Shown one piece after another: positions 35,783 to 44,459 of a stretch of DNA of 64,000 nt. The notes beneath the pieces are model-generated. The model saw only the letters and a list, made by a program, of their open reading frames with translations. It made no database searches and was not told where the DNA came from. Origin of the DNA: Aquibacillus saliphilus. Lineage in GTDB: Bacteria; Bacillota; Bacilli; Bacillales; Amphibacillaceae. The translations under genes were made by a program, and so were the position numbers. The stretch lies in contig NZ_JAIZAP010000024.1 in assembly GCF_020404745.1 (NCBI RefSeq), positions 1-64,000 on the forward strand, written 5' to 3'. How positions within the stretch are numbered: position 1 is the first letter of the stretch; the number at the start of each line of letters is the position of its first letter.

Positions 35783-36522
35783 AGCCCTACCCCTTTCAAA
35801 TAGTCCTTCAAATAAACAAAATCCTCACTTAGAATGATAAACATCGCTAAAATATATTTTCGGTTTCGTTCAAGTGTTTTCTTACTCACATCCACATGAT
35901 GAATTAGTGTTTTTATCGGGATTTTCTTTTTTTTAACCACATACTCTCTTAACTGGTCATCTTCAAATAAGATACGAGCAGTCTTTACCGCAGACTCTCT
36001 TGCATCTTTGTGCTTTGGCGAAATAGCAGTTAATTCTTCAAAAGATAATTTATACTCCGATAGTTTTCTTTCTAATTCTATAATCTCCTCTCGTCGATTC
36101 CATTGATCAACTTGGTGTTTATATGAAGCTTTAGCTGCCATTATCTCTGTTGAACTTTCTATTTTTTCTTCATCATACGACTCATCCAGCGATAGTGTAA
36201 TCGTTTTATTCTTCTCTTTTCTTATATAATCAATCACTTTTCGTTTAACTACTAATCTGGAAAACGATAAGAAAGAGCTCCCTTTTTCAGATGAGAAAGA
36301 AGAAATAGCTTCATCAAATGCCATTAAACCAATACTAAATTCGTCATCTCTTGTTGGATCGATATATCGCTTGCATACTTCAGAAACGGCCTTTGCTATA
36401 AACGGTCGGTAGCTTTTCAATAAATCATTTCGAATTTCTTGATTACCTTGTTGAATGAGATCTACCTGCTGTTCTAATGAAATAGTAACTTCTTCAGTCT
36501 GAAGCTTAGACAACCGCTTCAC
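35779..36522 (-). CDS. sigI: RNA polymerase sigma factor SigI
   Basis: The protein has sigma-70-like regions: KSYRPFIAKAVSEVCKRYID (near residues 32-51 of the shorter form) and a C-terminal DNA-binding part with KTLIHHVDVSKKTLERNRKYI. SigI controls heat and cell-wall stress genes with its partner RsgI. The GTG at 36522 gives 247 residues, close to the 251 of B. subtilis; the ATG at 36570 would add 16 residues and has no ribosome-binding site. The upstream bases that look coding also contain ACCC and CGAA elements like a SigI promoter, which suggests autoregulation. Confidence 0.88.
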   Translation of the reverse strand: MKRLSKLQTEEVTISLEQQVDLIQQGNQEIRNDLLKSYRPFIAKAVSEVCKRYIDPTRDDEFSIGLMAFDEAISSFSSEKGSSFLSFSRLVVKRKVIDYIRKEKNKTITLSLDESYDEEKIESSTEIMAAKASYKHQVDQWNRREEIIELERKLSEYKLSFEELTAISPKHKDARESAVKTARILFEDDQLREYVVKKKKIPIKTLIHHVDVSKKTLERNRKYILAMFIILSEDFVYLKDYLKGVGL

Positions 36523-36802
36523 CACCAGTACTATATTTTTCGTAACCAGAAGAACATTTTTGGGTGTCATATTTATCTATATTTATATATACATGTAGCG
36601 CATTTTTATTAATAGTCATAGTTTTGATTCTCCATTTTAATTCTAGTATGAATAAGCATACCTCATCATTACCTGTCATGCTATCTCAAGGAATTTACAT
36701 TTAATTTAAAAATTTTGTCAAAAACTAGGACAATATGACTAATTTATCATGTGATTGAAATAAACTTTCTAATTATTACCATTTTCCCTCGTACCATTAA
36801 CT

Positions 36803-36839
36803 AAAGCCCATGTATCAAAAAACTGCATACATGGGCTTT
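36803..36839 (-). terminator. Terminator after the serine protease gene
   Basis: A 12-bp stem (AAAGCCCATGTA / TACATGGGCTTT) overlapping the protease stop codon. Between this and the sigI region (36571-36802) nothing else is recognised. Confidence 0.85.
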
Positions 36840-37662
36840 AGTTCTTCTCATTCATTGTTTTTTCATGATAATAATCAATTGGTACTGCTAATCCTACTTT
36901 ACCATGAATGTCATGATCTAATGTTGCAAACACAACTCCAATGACTTCTCCATCTGAATCAATCACTGGACTACCACTATTACCACGATAGATAGGTGCT
37001 TTTAGCATGAGAACTTCTTGCTCAAAGCTATCTAATTTTGTATAGCCAATCACTTTTCCTTCATTTGCTATTCCTTGAAACCTTAATGGATTACCAATAA
37101 AGTTAATATGTTCATTATCGTCAAATGTTGTCTTCTTTGCTAAAGAAAGTTGAGGTAATCCCTCGCCATCCACTTGTAATACAGCTAAGTCAATATCAGG
37201 ATAGCTAGCGATTACCTCTGCTTGAAACAATCCTTGTTCTGGAAAAGCAGCCATAATTCTTTTTTCATCTTCAATTACATGGTGGTTTGTTATAATAATT
37301 CCTTGTGAAGAGATAGAAAAACCTGTCCCTTTACTATTACCAGCTTCAATGACAACTACCGACTCCTGGTATTCATCAATGACTGGATCAGTTGAGAGTT
37401 TTGCTGATGTAACTAAAAACTCTAATGCTGGGATTGAAAATGTTTGCGGTATGATTGCAATCACATTTATCGTCATCGCAACAGCGATTAACCAAAAGGC
37501 CCACTTAGGAAACGGTCTCTTCGGTTTGTCATTTTCTCTTTTACTTTTCTCTATCGATTTATTTCTTTCTTCTGTAAGAATCTCTAATAATTCTTCATCA
37601 TCAAATTCCTCATATAAGTCATCATCAATAACATCTTTATGATAGTCATCAGATTTACTCAT
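36838..37662 (-). CDS. Membrane-anchored trypsin-like serine protease
   Basis: The 274-residue protein has an acidic cytoplasmic N-terminus (1-50), one membrane helix (54-71), and a protease domain with triad His128 (TNHHV), Asp158 (DIDLA) and Ser229 (GNSGSP). No PDZ domain follows, unlike HtrA/DegP. It probably acts outside the membrane in quality control or signalling; targets are unknown. The ATG follows GAGGTGAATAA. Confidence 0.9.
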   Translation of the reverse strand: MSKSDDYHKDVIDDDLYEEFDDEELLEILTEERNKSIEKSKRENDKPKRPFPKWAFWLIAVAMTINVIAIIPQTFSIPALEFLVTSAKLSTDPVIDEYQESVVVIEAGNSKGTGFSISSQGIIITNHHVIEDEKRIMAAFPEQGLFQAEVIASYPDIDLAVLQVDGEGLPQLSLAKKTTFDDNEHINFIGNPLRFQGIANEGKVIGYTKLDSFEQEVLMLKAPIYRGNSGSPVIDSDGEVIGVVFATLDHDIHGKVGLAVPIDYYHEKTMNEKN

Positions 37663-37810
37663 TTATTCACCTCATGAGCACGCAGTATCGATTACCCTTT
37701 CATATTATTGTACCACGTTTTAAACTATAATTTATTTTTGTTATTTCGATTATCGACAAAGGTCAGACCATAATACGTGCCTGCTACCTATTTTAAAAGA
37801 GTATAGTCGC

Positions 37811-37826
37811 CATTTCCCGGGAAATG
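37811..37826. promoter_or_regulatory. 16-base perfect palindrome, CATTTCCCGGGAAATG
   Basis: A fully symmetric site about 150 bases upstream of the protease gene, in a gene-free stretch. It may be an operator, but no regulator is assigned. The rest of 37663-38182 shows no gene I can support. Confidence 0.35.
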
Positions 37827-38182
37827 TCTTGTTCATTCATGTTAAGTTCGACAAATTTATAACCAAATAGATTTGTATACATAGGTTTTCACCTAGTGGT
37901 TTCTTACTTACCAATTGTGAACTTGTACAATCTATCCTTAATATCTGAAACAACGATTCATTTCTCTTTTTACAATCTAACAATCCTATTCCACAAAATA
38001 TTAGTTTCACATCTCACTTTTAGAAACAACTAATACAGCCTTGTCTATCAATGGACTATTTCTTTCAAAATTCAAAATAATTATAAATACAACTTTATAT
38101 CTTTTTATATACTGATTAACAAACCAGTCTAATTTCCTAAATGCGTTAAACATAGACTCACCTATTCTCTTTATTCTTTTAA

Positions 38183-38239
38183 CTATCCGCTTTCTTTCCA
38201 TTCTGAATTTACTACCCTTGTTCTTTTTAAAATCCTCAT
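38183..38239 (-). CDS. Possible 18-residue ORF
   Basis: AAAGGAGGAG precedes the ATG by about eight bases, and the peptide is MRILKRTRVVNSEWKESG, strongly basic. A 64-codon ORF (38007-38201) overlaps it in another frame and continues with KRIGESMFNAFRKLDWF. One lost base could have split a single gene of about 77 codons. The strong ribosome-binding site argues that something is translated here, but which frame is unclear. Confidence 0.35.
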   Translation of the reverse strand: MRILKRTRVVNSEWKESG

Positions 38240-38298
38240 TATAAATCTCCTCCTTTAATTATTTATATAATTTTATTGCTCTGAAGAAAGCAATAAAA

Positions 38299-38337
38299 AA
38301 AAACGCATGTGTCCTAGTCCTAGGGCGCATGCGTTTT
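38299..38337. terminator. Hairpin in the 38.3-kb intergenic region
   Basis: AAAACGCATG pairs with CATGCGTTTT, with an inner CCTAG/CTAGG stem. Flanking A/T runs make it a plausible terminator in either direction. Confidence 0.5.
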
Positions 38338-38449
38338 CTAATAAAATAAACTTGGCGACTACCAAGCAGTGCACAATAGATCCTGTTCACTGAAATTTCC
38401 AGATTAAGGTGAAGTTGTTTGTGCAGCTAATATCTAATATAAATAGAAA

Positions 38450-38480
38450 AAGGCCACGGACAAATGTCTGTCGTGACCTT
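38450..38480 (-). terminator. Terminator of the 26-residue ORF
   Basis: Imperfect stem (AAGG, CACG and GACA arms paired across small bulges) followed by TTTTTCTATTT on the minus strand, 60 bases past the ORF's stop. Confidence 0.55.
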
Positions 38481-38539
38481 CATAGAATTAATTGTATGGT
38501 TAAGTATAAAAACAATTATTGTATTATTGCGTTGTCTTT

Positions 38540-38620
38540 TTAACCACAAATAGGACGGTATTCTAGAAGGTCACTACTAATATAAAATTGATTGAATGTA
38601 TAAATAGTTACTTTTCTCAT
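38540..38620 (-). CDS. 26-residue microprotein with its own promoter
   Basis: The ORF starts at ATG with AAAGGAGGT seven bases upstream. It has a consensus promoter (TTGACT, 17 bases, TATAAT) 33 bases further upstream and a hairpin terminator 60 bases downstream. The peptide begins MRKVTIYTFN and ends EYRPICG, with a single cysteine near the end; it could be a signal, toxin-like or regulatory peptide. No family was recognised. It is divergent from the carbonic anhydrase gene. Confidence 0.65.
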   Translation of the reverse strand: MRKVTIYTFNQFYISSDLLEYRPICG

Positions 38621-38652
38621 TTTCGTGACCTCCTTTGCGTATTTGTTTTTTT

Positions 38653-38681
38653 ATTATATTATGAAAATTATGGTAAGTCAA
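38653..38681 (-). promoter_or_regulatory. Consensus promoter of the 26-residue ORF
   Basis: TTGACT (38676-38681) and TATAAT (38653-38658) are separated by exactly 17 bases on the minus strand. Confidence 0.8.
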
Positions 38682-38738
38682 TGTAATTTTCATACTTTTG
38701 TAATATCTTCAAGTTTGCTTTATATTAGATATAACCTG

Positions 38739-38840
38739 AATCAATTTCATAATTACCTTATGTTATAATTGTGTTTGGGTACAGTCTAACCCACTATATG
38801 TGGACGACAATTACAAAAAATCAGTATTATGAAATTGACT
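38739..38840 (+). repeat. Palindromic element, copy 2
   Basis: The ends AATCAATTTCAT (38739-38750) and ATGAAATTGACT (38829-38840) are inverted repeats. The interior aligns with copy 1 (20091-20201, inverted). It contains an extended -10 sequence TGTTATAAT, so it may supply the promoter of the carbonic anhydrase gene, whose ATG is 34 bases past its end. Confidence 0.65.
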
Positions 38841-38873
38841 AACCTTCTTAACAAAAATAGAAAAGGAGTTTGT

Positions 38874-39443
38874 ATGATGTATTTAGATGAGTTAATCGAA
38901 TTTAATCAGGAGTTTTCCAAGGAAAAAAAGTATATTCAATATCAAACCGATAAATTTCCTGACAAGCGTATCGTTATTTTTAGCTGCATGGACACTCGCT
39001 TAGTGGAGCTTCTACCTAACGCGTTAAACATTAAAAATGGTGATGCTAAAATCGTCAAAAATGCAGGTGCAATTATTAAAAATCCATTCGGTAGTATTAT
39101 GAGAAGTTTACTAGTTGCTGTTTATGCACTCAAGGCCGATGAAATTTTAGTGATTGGCCATCATGATTGCGGTATGAAGGGATTCAGTGGCAAACAACTT
39201 ATTGAAAAGGCAATGCAACGAGGTGTCCAAAAAGAAACGATTAATACACTAGAATATGCTGGTATCGACGTTGAGCAGTGGTTAGAAGGTTTTGAAAGTG
39301 TAGAAGATTCTGTTGAACATAGTGTTGGCGTAATCCGAAACCATCCATTGCTTCCGAAGGACACACCAGTACATGGTCTTGTTATTGATCCAAATACCGG
39401 GAAGTTGGATATAGTCACAAAAGGTTACGAGAAGATTAATTAA
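38874..39443 (+). CDS. Beta-carbonic anhydrase
   Basis: This beta-class enzyme interconverts CO2 and bicarbonate. The zinc ligands Cys38, His96 and Cys99 and the Asp40-Arg42 dyad lie in SCMDTR and GHHDCG. The start is ATGATG at 38874 or 38877 after AAAAGGAG; an in-frame ATG at 38829 is the right end of the palindromic element and has no site. Length is about 189 residues. A terminator follows. Bicarbonate may supply carboxylases of lipid and C4 metabolism. Confidence 0.92.
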   Translation: MMYLDELIEFNQEFSKEKKYIQYQTDKFPDKRIVIFSCMDTRLVELLPNALNIKNGDAKIVKNAGAIIKNPFGSIMRSLLVAVYALKADEILVIGHHDCGMKGFSGKQLIEKAMQRGVQKETINTLEYAGIDVEQWLEGFESVEDSVEHSVGVIRNHPLLPKDTPVHGLVIDPNTGKLDIVTKGYEKIN

Positions 39444-39460
39444 GCCTTTCTTTATAGTAC

Positions 39461-39486
39461 AAACCTCCTTAAAAATAAGGAGGTTT
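39461..39486 (+). terminator. Terminator after carbonic anhydrase
   Basis: A 10-bp stem (AAACCTCCTT / AAGGAGGTTT) followed by seven T residues. Confidence 0.92.
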
Positions 39487-39547
39487 TTTTGTGTGTTTTT
39501 CTTTTAGTTCCACATACCTTATACTACAGTATTTCCCCTATATACCT

Positions 39548-39615
39548 AATCAATTTCATACTACCTACTTACCGCCATCAGGATATGCCTTGATATTGTA
39601 ATTATGAAATTGACT
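39548..39615 (+). repeat. Palindromic element, copy 3 (short)
   Basis: The ends AATCAATTTCAT and ATGAAATTGACT are identical to those of copy 2, but the interior is only 44 bases and has diverged; a TTACCG remnant recalls the TTACCTTAT of the longer copies. It lies 70 bases before the second ger operon. Confidence 0.55.
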
Positions 39616-39685
39616 TATACCACATACTTTTTATCATTCCTGCCATACTAACGAAAGAACATTCCTCGTGTGGGAGGGAATCCGT

Positions 39686-41209
39686 TTGAAAAAACGCACA
39701 AATAAATTTAAGAACAGTAAGAAAAAGGGAGAATTCCCTATTGTAATAGACCAATTAGAGCAATCTGTAAAAGATCAACTACATGATGAAGCCAACCTTA
39801 TTTTCAAAAAGATAAATGTTCAGAATAAAAACATTCTAATTTTCTATATTTCTTATCTTATCGATAAAAAACGATTAGATGACAATCTATTTACACCTCT
39901 ACTTTATAGCGAGACTGAATGGTCCACATCAAATTTGGTTGATAATCTTCCAATAGGTGACGGTAAACAATATCAAACAGTTGAGGAAGTTTGCAGCCAA
40001 ATAATCAGCGGTTCTGTTGGTGTTTACATAGAGAACGAAAATGAAATTGTTACTTTTTCGATTCTAAACAACCAACAAAGGCCATTAGAAAAACCTGAAA
40101 GAGAATCAATTGTTATCGGTCCGCAAGCTGCCTTTTCAGAATCGTTAGAAACGAATCTGAACGTTGTCCGTGCAAGCATAAAATCGAACGAATTAGTGGC
40201 TGAAAAATTTACGATTGGATCACGATTACCAACCGAAGTAAGACTCACCTATTTAAAATCACTTGCTAACGATGAAGACGTCCAAACAATGCGCCAACGG
40301 CTGAACGATTTGGTAGTGGATGATATTGAAGACAGTTCCGTTCTTTCGCAATATCTTGAGGATTCTTCCATCTCAATTTTTCCACAATTTTATTTAACAG
40401 AACGTGTAGACCGGTTTAATTACAGTATTAGCAAAGGGAAAATTGGTGTCTTATCAGATGGTAGTCCAGAAGGAATCGTCGCGCCAACAACCTTTTTTGG
40501 TTTTTTTGAATCCACTGAAGATGTTTATTTCAGGTGGAACATTGCAACTTTTTTTCGCATGCTTCGTTTTATAGCAATGTTTATTTCGTTCATCCTGACA
40601 CCAATTTATGTTGCTGTCGTTACGTTTCATTATGAAATACTACCAATTAGTTTATTAGAGACGCTTGGACAATCTAGATCGAAAGTACCTTTTTCTCCTG
40701 TTTTAGAAGTATTATTTCTAGAATTAATCATTGAATTACTTCGGGAGGCAGGGGCACGATTACCAACAAAGGTCGGCCAAACAATTGGTATTGTAGGAGG
40801 AATTGTTCTAGGACAAGCAGCTGTAGATGCCGGGCTAACTAGTAATGTTCTAATTATTGTTATCGCGATGAGTGCCTTAGCATCGTTTACGGCACCGAGT
40901 TATCTCATGGGGTCAGCTATTCGTGTTATACGTTATCCGTTAATCATTGTTGCAGGGTTATTTGGAATTATTGGCGTCACATTTGGCTTGTGCTTATTAA
41001 TTATTCATTTACTAAAAATGACATCTCTTGGTCGCCCCTATTTTTTACCTGTTTATCCATTTGTTTTTAAAGATTTGGATAATTCATTGATCCGGTTACC
41101 TTTTGGGATAAGTAATAAACGATCTATCTCATACCGCTTAAAAGACGACACTAGGTACAAAGAAAAAAAGTCAACTAAGAAAAAGGATATTGATGACTTG
41201 GGGGATTAG
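39686..41209 (+). CDS. Germinant receptor A subunit, second locus
   Basis: About 507 residues from TTG at 39686, chosen because GGGAGGG stands seven bases before it. It has the same plan as the first A subunit: soluble N-terminal domain with GPQAAFSESLETNLNVVR and GKIGVLSDGSPEGIVAPTTF, then membrane helices with LREAGARLPTKVGQ and IVLGQAAVDAG. It opens a compact A-B-C operon without a D gene. Confidence 0.93.
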   Translation: MKKRTNKFKNSKKKGEFPIVIDQLEQSVKDQLHDEANLIFKKINVQNKNILIFYISYLIDKKRLDDNLFTPLLYSETEWSTSNLVDNLPIGDGKQYQTVEEVCSQIISGSVGVYIENENEIVTFSILNNQQRPLEKPERESIVIGPQAAFSESLETNLNVVRASIKSNELVAEKFTIGSRLPTEVRLTYLKSLANDEDVQTMRQRLNDLVVDDIEDSSVLSQYLEDSSISIFPQFYLTERVDRFNYSISKGKIGVLSDGSPEGIVAPTTFFGFFESTEDVYFRWNIATFFRMLRFIAMFISFILTPIYVAVVTFHYEILPISLLETLGQSRSKVPFSPVLEVLFLELIIELLREAGARLPTKVGQTIGIVGGIVLGQAAVDAGLTSNVLIIVIAMSALASFTAPSYLMGSAIRVIRYPLIIVAGLFGIIGVTFGLCLLIIHLLKMTSLGRPYFLPVYPFVFKDLDNSLIRLPFGISNKRSISYRLKDDTRYKEKKSTKKKDIDDLGD

Positions 41210-41210
41210 T

Positions 41211-42323
41211 ATGGACATTAATGTAGCTGTAAAGCCAGGCATACGTATCAGAGCGTTTTATTTGTTTTTCATCATTGCTAACATTCAAAATGGAACAGGT
41301 ATTATGGGAGTACCACGATACATTTATAAAGAAGCAAAACAAGACTCATGGGTGTCTATCCTTATTGCAGGTTTATTTATCCACATTGTGGTTTTTGTTA
41401 TGTTTCAAATACTAAACAAGTATGAAAATACTGACATCTTCGGTATCCAAGTTGATCTATTCGGTAACTGGGTTGGTAAAATACTCGGGACAATCTTTAT
41501 TACCTATGTATTTGGTAGTTTATTAACTGTGTTAATTAATTACATCCAGGTTGTACAGGTCTTTATTTTTCCAACATTATCTCGATGGATGATAACTATT
41601 TTATTATTATTAATCGTAACTTACGCAGTACTTGGTGGGCTAAGGGTTGCCGTCGGGGTCGCGTTTATTTTTTTTATACTTTCTATATGGTTGGTGATTT
41701 TTCTTTATAAACCAATGACTTTAACCGATTTTGGTCACTTCAAGCCACTACTTGAAGCATCACCAAAAGAACTGTTGCTAGGGGCTAAAGCAACTTCTTA
41801 TTCTTTTCTCGGTTTAGAGATACTCTTTTTTATCTATCCATTTATCGATAACAAAAAAAAAGCTCAACTACCCACGCAAATAGGCATAGCAACGACAACT
41901 TTTATAATTTTATTAGTTACTGGAATCTCTATTGGTTTTTTTGGTGGTGACACTTTAGAACAAGCAATTTGGCCTGTATTAATATTATACAAACTAATCG
42001 AATATACACTGATTGAGCGGTTTGACATTATCGTCGTATCACAATGGATGATGGTTATTATTCCCATTATGATTCTCTTATCTTGGATGATTACTTATGG
42101 TGTCAAGCGACTATATAAAATTTCTCAAAAAAAAACGTTATTTGTTGTTATTCTTCTACTTTTAATTTGTGGTGGGACAATTAAAAACCAATACACTATC
42201 GAAACAATTATTGATTATGTTGCACAAATTGGCTTTTGGATCGTTATTATTTATCCACTCATCCTCTATCCGCTTGTACTAATTAAAAAGAAAACAAATA
42301 AAAATAAGGAGGGGGAAAGTTGA
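41211..42323 (+). CDS. Germinant receptor B subunit, second locus
   Basis: About 370 residues from ATG at 41211, one base after the A gene's stop, with GGGGGA before it. About ten membrane helices are predicted; the N-terminal FYLFFIIANIQNGTGIMGVPRYI segment is typical of GerAB/GerKB permeases. It probably forms the nutrient-binding transporter-like component. The C gene overlaps its end by four bases. Confidence 0.92.
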   Translation: MDINVAVKPGIRIRAFYLFFIIANIQNGTGIMGVPRYIYKEAKQDSWVSILIAGLFIHIVVFVMFQILNKYENTDIFGIQVDLFGNWVGKILGTIFITYVFGSLLTVLINYIQVVQVFIFPTLSRWMITILLLLIVTYAVLGGLRVAVGVAFIFFILSIWLVIFLYKPMTLTDFGHFKPLLEASPKELLLGAKATSYSFLGLEILFFIYPFIDNKKKAQLPTQIGIATTTFIILLVTGISIGFFGGDTLEQAIWPVLILYKLIEYTLIERFDIIVVSQWMMVIIPIMILLSWMITYGVKRLYKISQKKTLFVVILLLLICGGTIKNQYTIETIIDYVAQIGFWIVIIYPLILYPLVLIKKKTNKNKEGES

Positions 42324-43441
42324 AAATAGTCTTACCTATACTATGTATGGCTACATTACTAATCGGTTGTGTTGACACAAAACAAATCGAACAACTTGGT
42401 ATCATTACAAGTTATGGAGCAGATTTATTAGAAGATGATTTGATAAATAATACATTGTTATATACACAATTTGATCCGGACATAAAAGAGCCAATTCAAT
42501 TAGTAGAAAGCAAATCCAATTCCTATGAAGGTGCCGTTGATGCTGCAAATCTAAAAACAAATTATAAACTTGTTACAGGACAACTACGTCTGAAAGTTTT
42601 TGGAAAAGAGTTAGCAAAACAAGGTATTGTGCGCTTACTTACGACACATTATCGAGATGCTGAAGAGCCCTCCAGGCTGTATGTTGTTGTTAGTGACACG
42701 ACTGCGAAAGATGTACTTACAATTAATACTTCGTTTAACTTGAGTAAGTTTCTTTATAATTTAATTGACAACAATAGAAAACTAGAGATTTTGCCTAAGA
42801 GTGATTTTAAAGATTTTGCGCATAAGTATGCTGATATTGGAATAGACCCTATCCAACCTTTAATAACCATTGAGAAAAAAAAACCCATTATCGAAAGGCT
42901 AGCATTATTCCAAAACGATGTATTTGTTGGTTCTCTGACAACCGAAGAAACATTTCTATTTAAACTAGTTATGGAAAACTTCAAAGCTGTTACACAAGAG
43001 ATTACGATACCAAAACAGCCATTCGAGGAATTTATAAAGAAACATGAAGATAAACGCGATGCTGAAAACTTACATGTAATATTGAGTGAACTAAGAAGCG
43101 GCCAAAAAATTACATTGGAGGATACTAAAAACCTGAAATATAACGTAGATATAAAAATCGATGCGAACTTGTTGGAAATATCAGAGCAAGTAGTTATCGA
43201 AGACGAGAAAGTATTAAATAAAATGGAAGAGCAGATTTCAAAAAAAATCAACAAAAAATTAGAAGAAATGTTAGATAAATTAAAAGAATTAAATGTGGAT
43301 ACCATTGGATTTGGCAGGATTTATAATCAAGAAACAAAGCATAAAGAACTGACAGAGCAAAAGTGGCGTGAATTATATCCAACTATCGATGTCACTTTTA
43401 ATGTCGATGTAAATATTTTAAGACATGGAGTTTTTGATTAG
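42320..43441 (+). CDS. Germinant receptor C subunit, Ger(x)C lipoprotein, second locus
   Basis: The 373-residue lipoprotein starts at TTG after AAGGAGGGGG, overlapping the B gene by four bases. The lipobox is LIGC. The usual WxxREL after the cysteine is replaced by VDTKQIEQLGI, and the GIDK-like motif is SYGAD, so it is a divergent member. The C-terminal third keeps the Ger(x)C pattern (TIGFGRIYNQ, WRELYPTIDVTFNVDV). Confidence 0.9.
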   Translation: MKIVLPILCMATLLIGCVDTKQIEQLGIITSYGADLLEDDLINNTLLYTQFDPDIKEPIQLVESKSNSYEGAVDAANLKTNYKLVTGQLRLKVFGKELAKQGIVRLLTTHYRDAEEPSRLYVVVSDTTAKDVLTINTSFNLSKFLYNLIDNNRKLEILPKSDFKDFAHKYADIGIDPIQPLITIEKKKPIIERLALFQNDVFVGSLTTEETFLFKLVMENFKAVTQEITIPKQPFEEFIKKHEDKRDAENLHVILSELRSGQKITLEDTKNLKYNVDIKIDANLLEISEQVVIEDEKVLNKMEEQISKKINKKLEEMLDKLKELNVDTIGFGRIYNQETKHKELTEQKWRELYPTIDVTFNVDVNILRHGVFD

Positions 43442-43489
43442 AAGCCAGTACCTTTTGTCTACTCATCTTCCTATCTGGATGAAAAATAT

Positions 43490-43512
43490 AAAGGAGCCTT
43501 AATGGCTCCTTT
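43490..43512. terminator. Bidirectional terminator
   Basis: A 9-bp stem (AAAGGAGCC / GGCTCCTTT) between the second ger operon and the convergent aldo/keto reductase gene. Confidence 0.8.
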
Positions 43513-43517
43513 ATCTA

Positions 43518-44342
43518 TTAATAGTTAAACTCGTCCGGATGTGGTCCAGTTCGTTTATCTTGATTTAGACGATCAATTTTCTTGATATCTTCAGCTGATA
43601 ATTCGAAATCAAAAATGTCCGCATTATCTGTTTGTCTTGAACGTTGAATAGATTTTGGAATGGTAACAATTCCACTTTGGTAATCCCAGCGAATAATGAT
43701 TTGTGCTGGAGTTTTTTTGTACTTGGTAGCTAATTCCATTAATACTGGCTCATCTAAGTACCGTGCCTTTCCTAGAGGCGACCATGCTTCCACTACAATG
43801 TTATGTTTCTCACAGTATTTCCTCGTTTCAACTTGAGTTAATTGTGGATGAAGTTCAATTTGATTAGCCATTGGTTTAATTTCAACGCTAGTTAGTAAGT
43901 CTTCTAAATGATGTGGTAAAAAGTTACTTACCCCAATCGCTCTTGCCTTTCCTTCACGGTAAAGCTTTTCTAGTGCCCTCCAGGTATCCTTGTACTTTCC
44001 AGGGACAGGCCAATGAACGAGGTATAAATCTACATAATCCAATTGAAGACGATCCAAGCTACGTTGAAAGGCAACTAATGCCTCCTCATACCCTTGCTCA
44101 TCATTCCAAACCTTTGTTGTAATGAAAATTTCTTCGCGCGGAACACCGCTATCTCTGATTGCTTTACCAACCCCCTCTTCGTTTTCATAAAAGGAAGCGG
44201 TATCAATATGCCGATAGCCAATGTCTAGTGCAGACTTAACAGCTTCATAGACACTCGTTCCGTCTTCCATTTTGAATACGCCAAGTCCAACAGCAGGTAT
44301 TTCCACACCGTTATGTAATTTTCTCGTAGTTAATAAACTCAT
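43518..44342 (-). CDS. Aldo/keto reductase
   Basis: The 274-residue TIM-barrel NADPH-dependent reductase has the catalytic tetrad Asp47, Tyr52, Lys77 and His110. It resembles the glyoxal/methylglyoxal reductases YvgN/YtbE, which detoxify alpha-keto aldehydes; the substrate is not certain. Monocistronic. Confidence 0.92.
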   Translation of the reverse strand: MSLLTTRKLHNGVEIPAVGLGVFKMEDGTSVYEAVKSALDIGYRHIDTASFYENEEGVGKAIRDSGVPREEIFITTKVWNDEQGYEEALVAFQRSLDRLQLDYVDLYLVHWPVPGKYKDTWRALEKLYREGKARAIGVSNFLPHHLEDLLTSVEIKPMANQIELHPQLTQVETRKYCEKHNIVVEAWSPLGKARYLDEPVLMELATKYKKTPAQIIIRWDYQSGIVTIPKSIQRSRQTDNADIFDFELSAEDIKKIDRLNQDKRTGPHPDEFNY

Positions 44343-44429
44343 CTTTAAAACCCCTTTCTTTAATACATTCTCTAATTTATTTTAAACGAAAGTTAAGTTA
44401 CATTGAAGTAATACGTGTTTCATTTAAAA

Positions 44430-44453
44430 CCCCTGTCACTAGATAGACAGGGG
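44430..44453 (-). terminator. Terminator after opuAA
   Basis: A perfect 8-bp stem (CCCCTGTC / GACAGGGG), then AAAT/UUUA-rich bases. Confidence 0.75.
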
Positions 44454-44459
44454 AGAAGT

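Noticed and set aside
36522-36570. ATG at 36570 as SigI start
   Set aside because: No ribosome-binding site and a promoter-like sequence inside; GTG 36522 preferred, though not proven.
38829-38873. Upstream ATG of carbonic anhydrase
   Set aside because: It is part of the palindromic element's right end; the ATGATG with AAAAGGAG is the better start.
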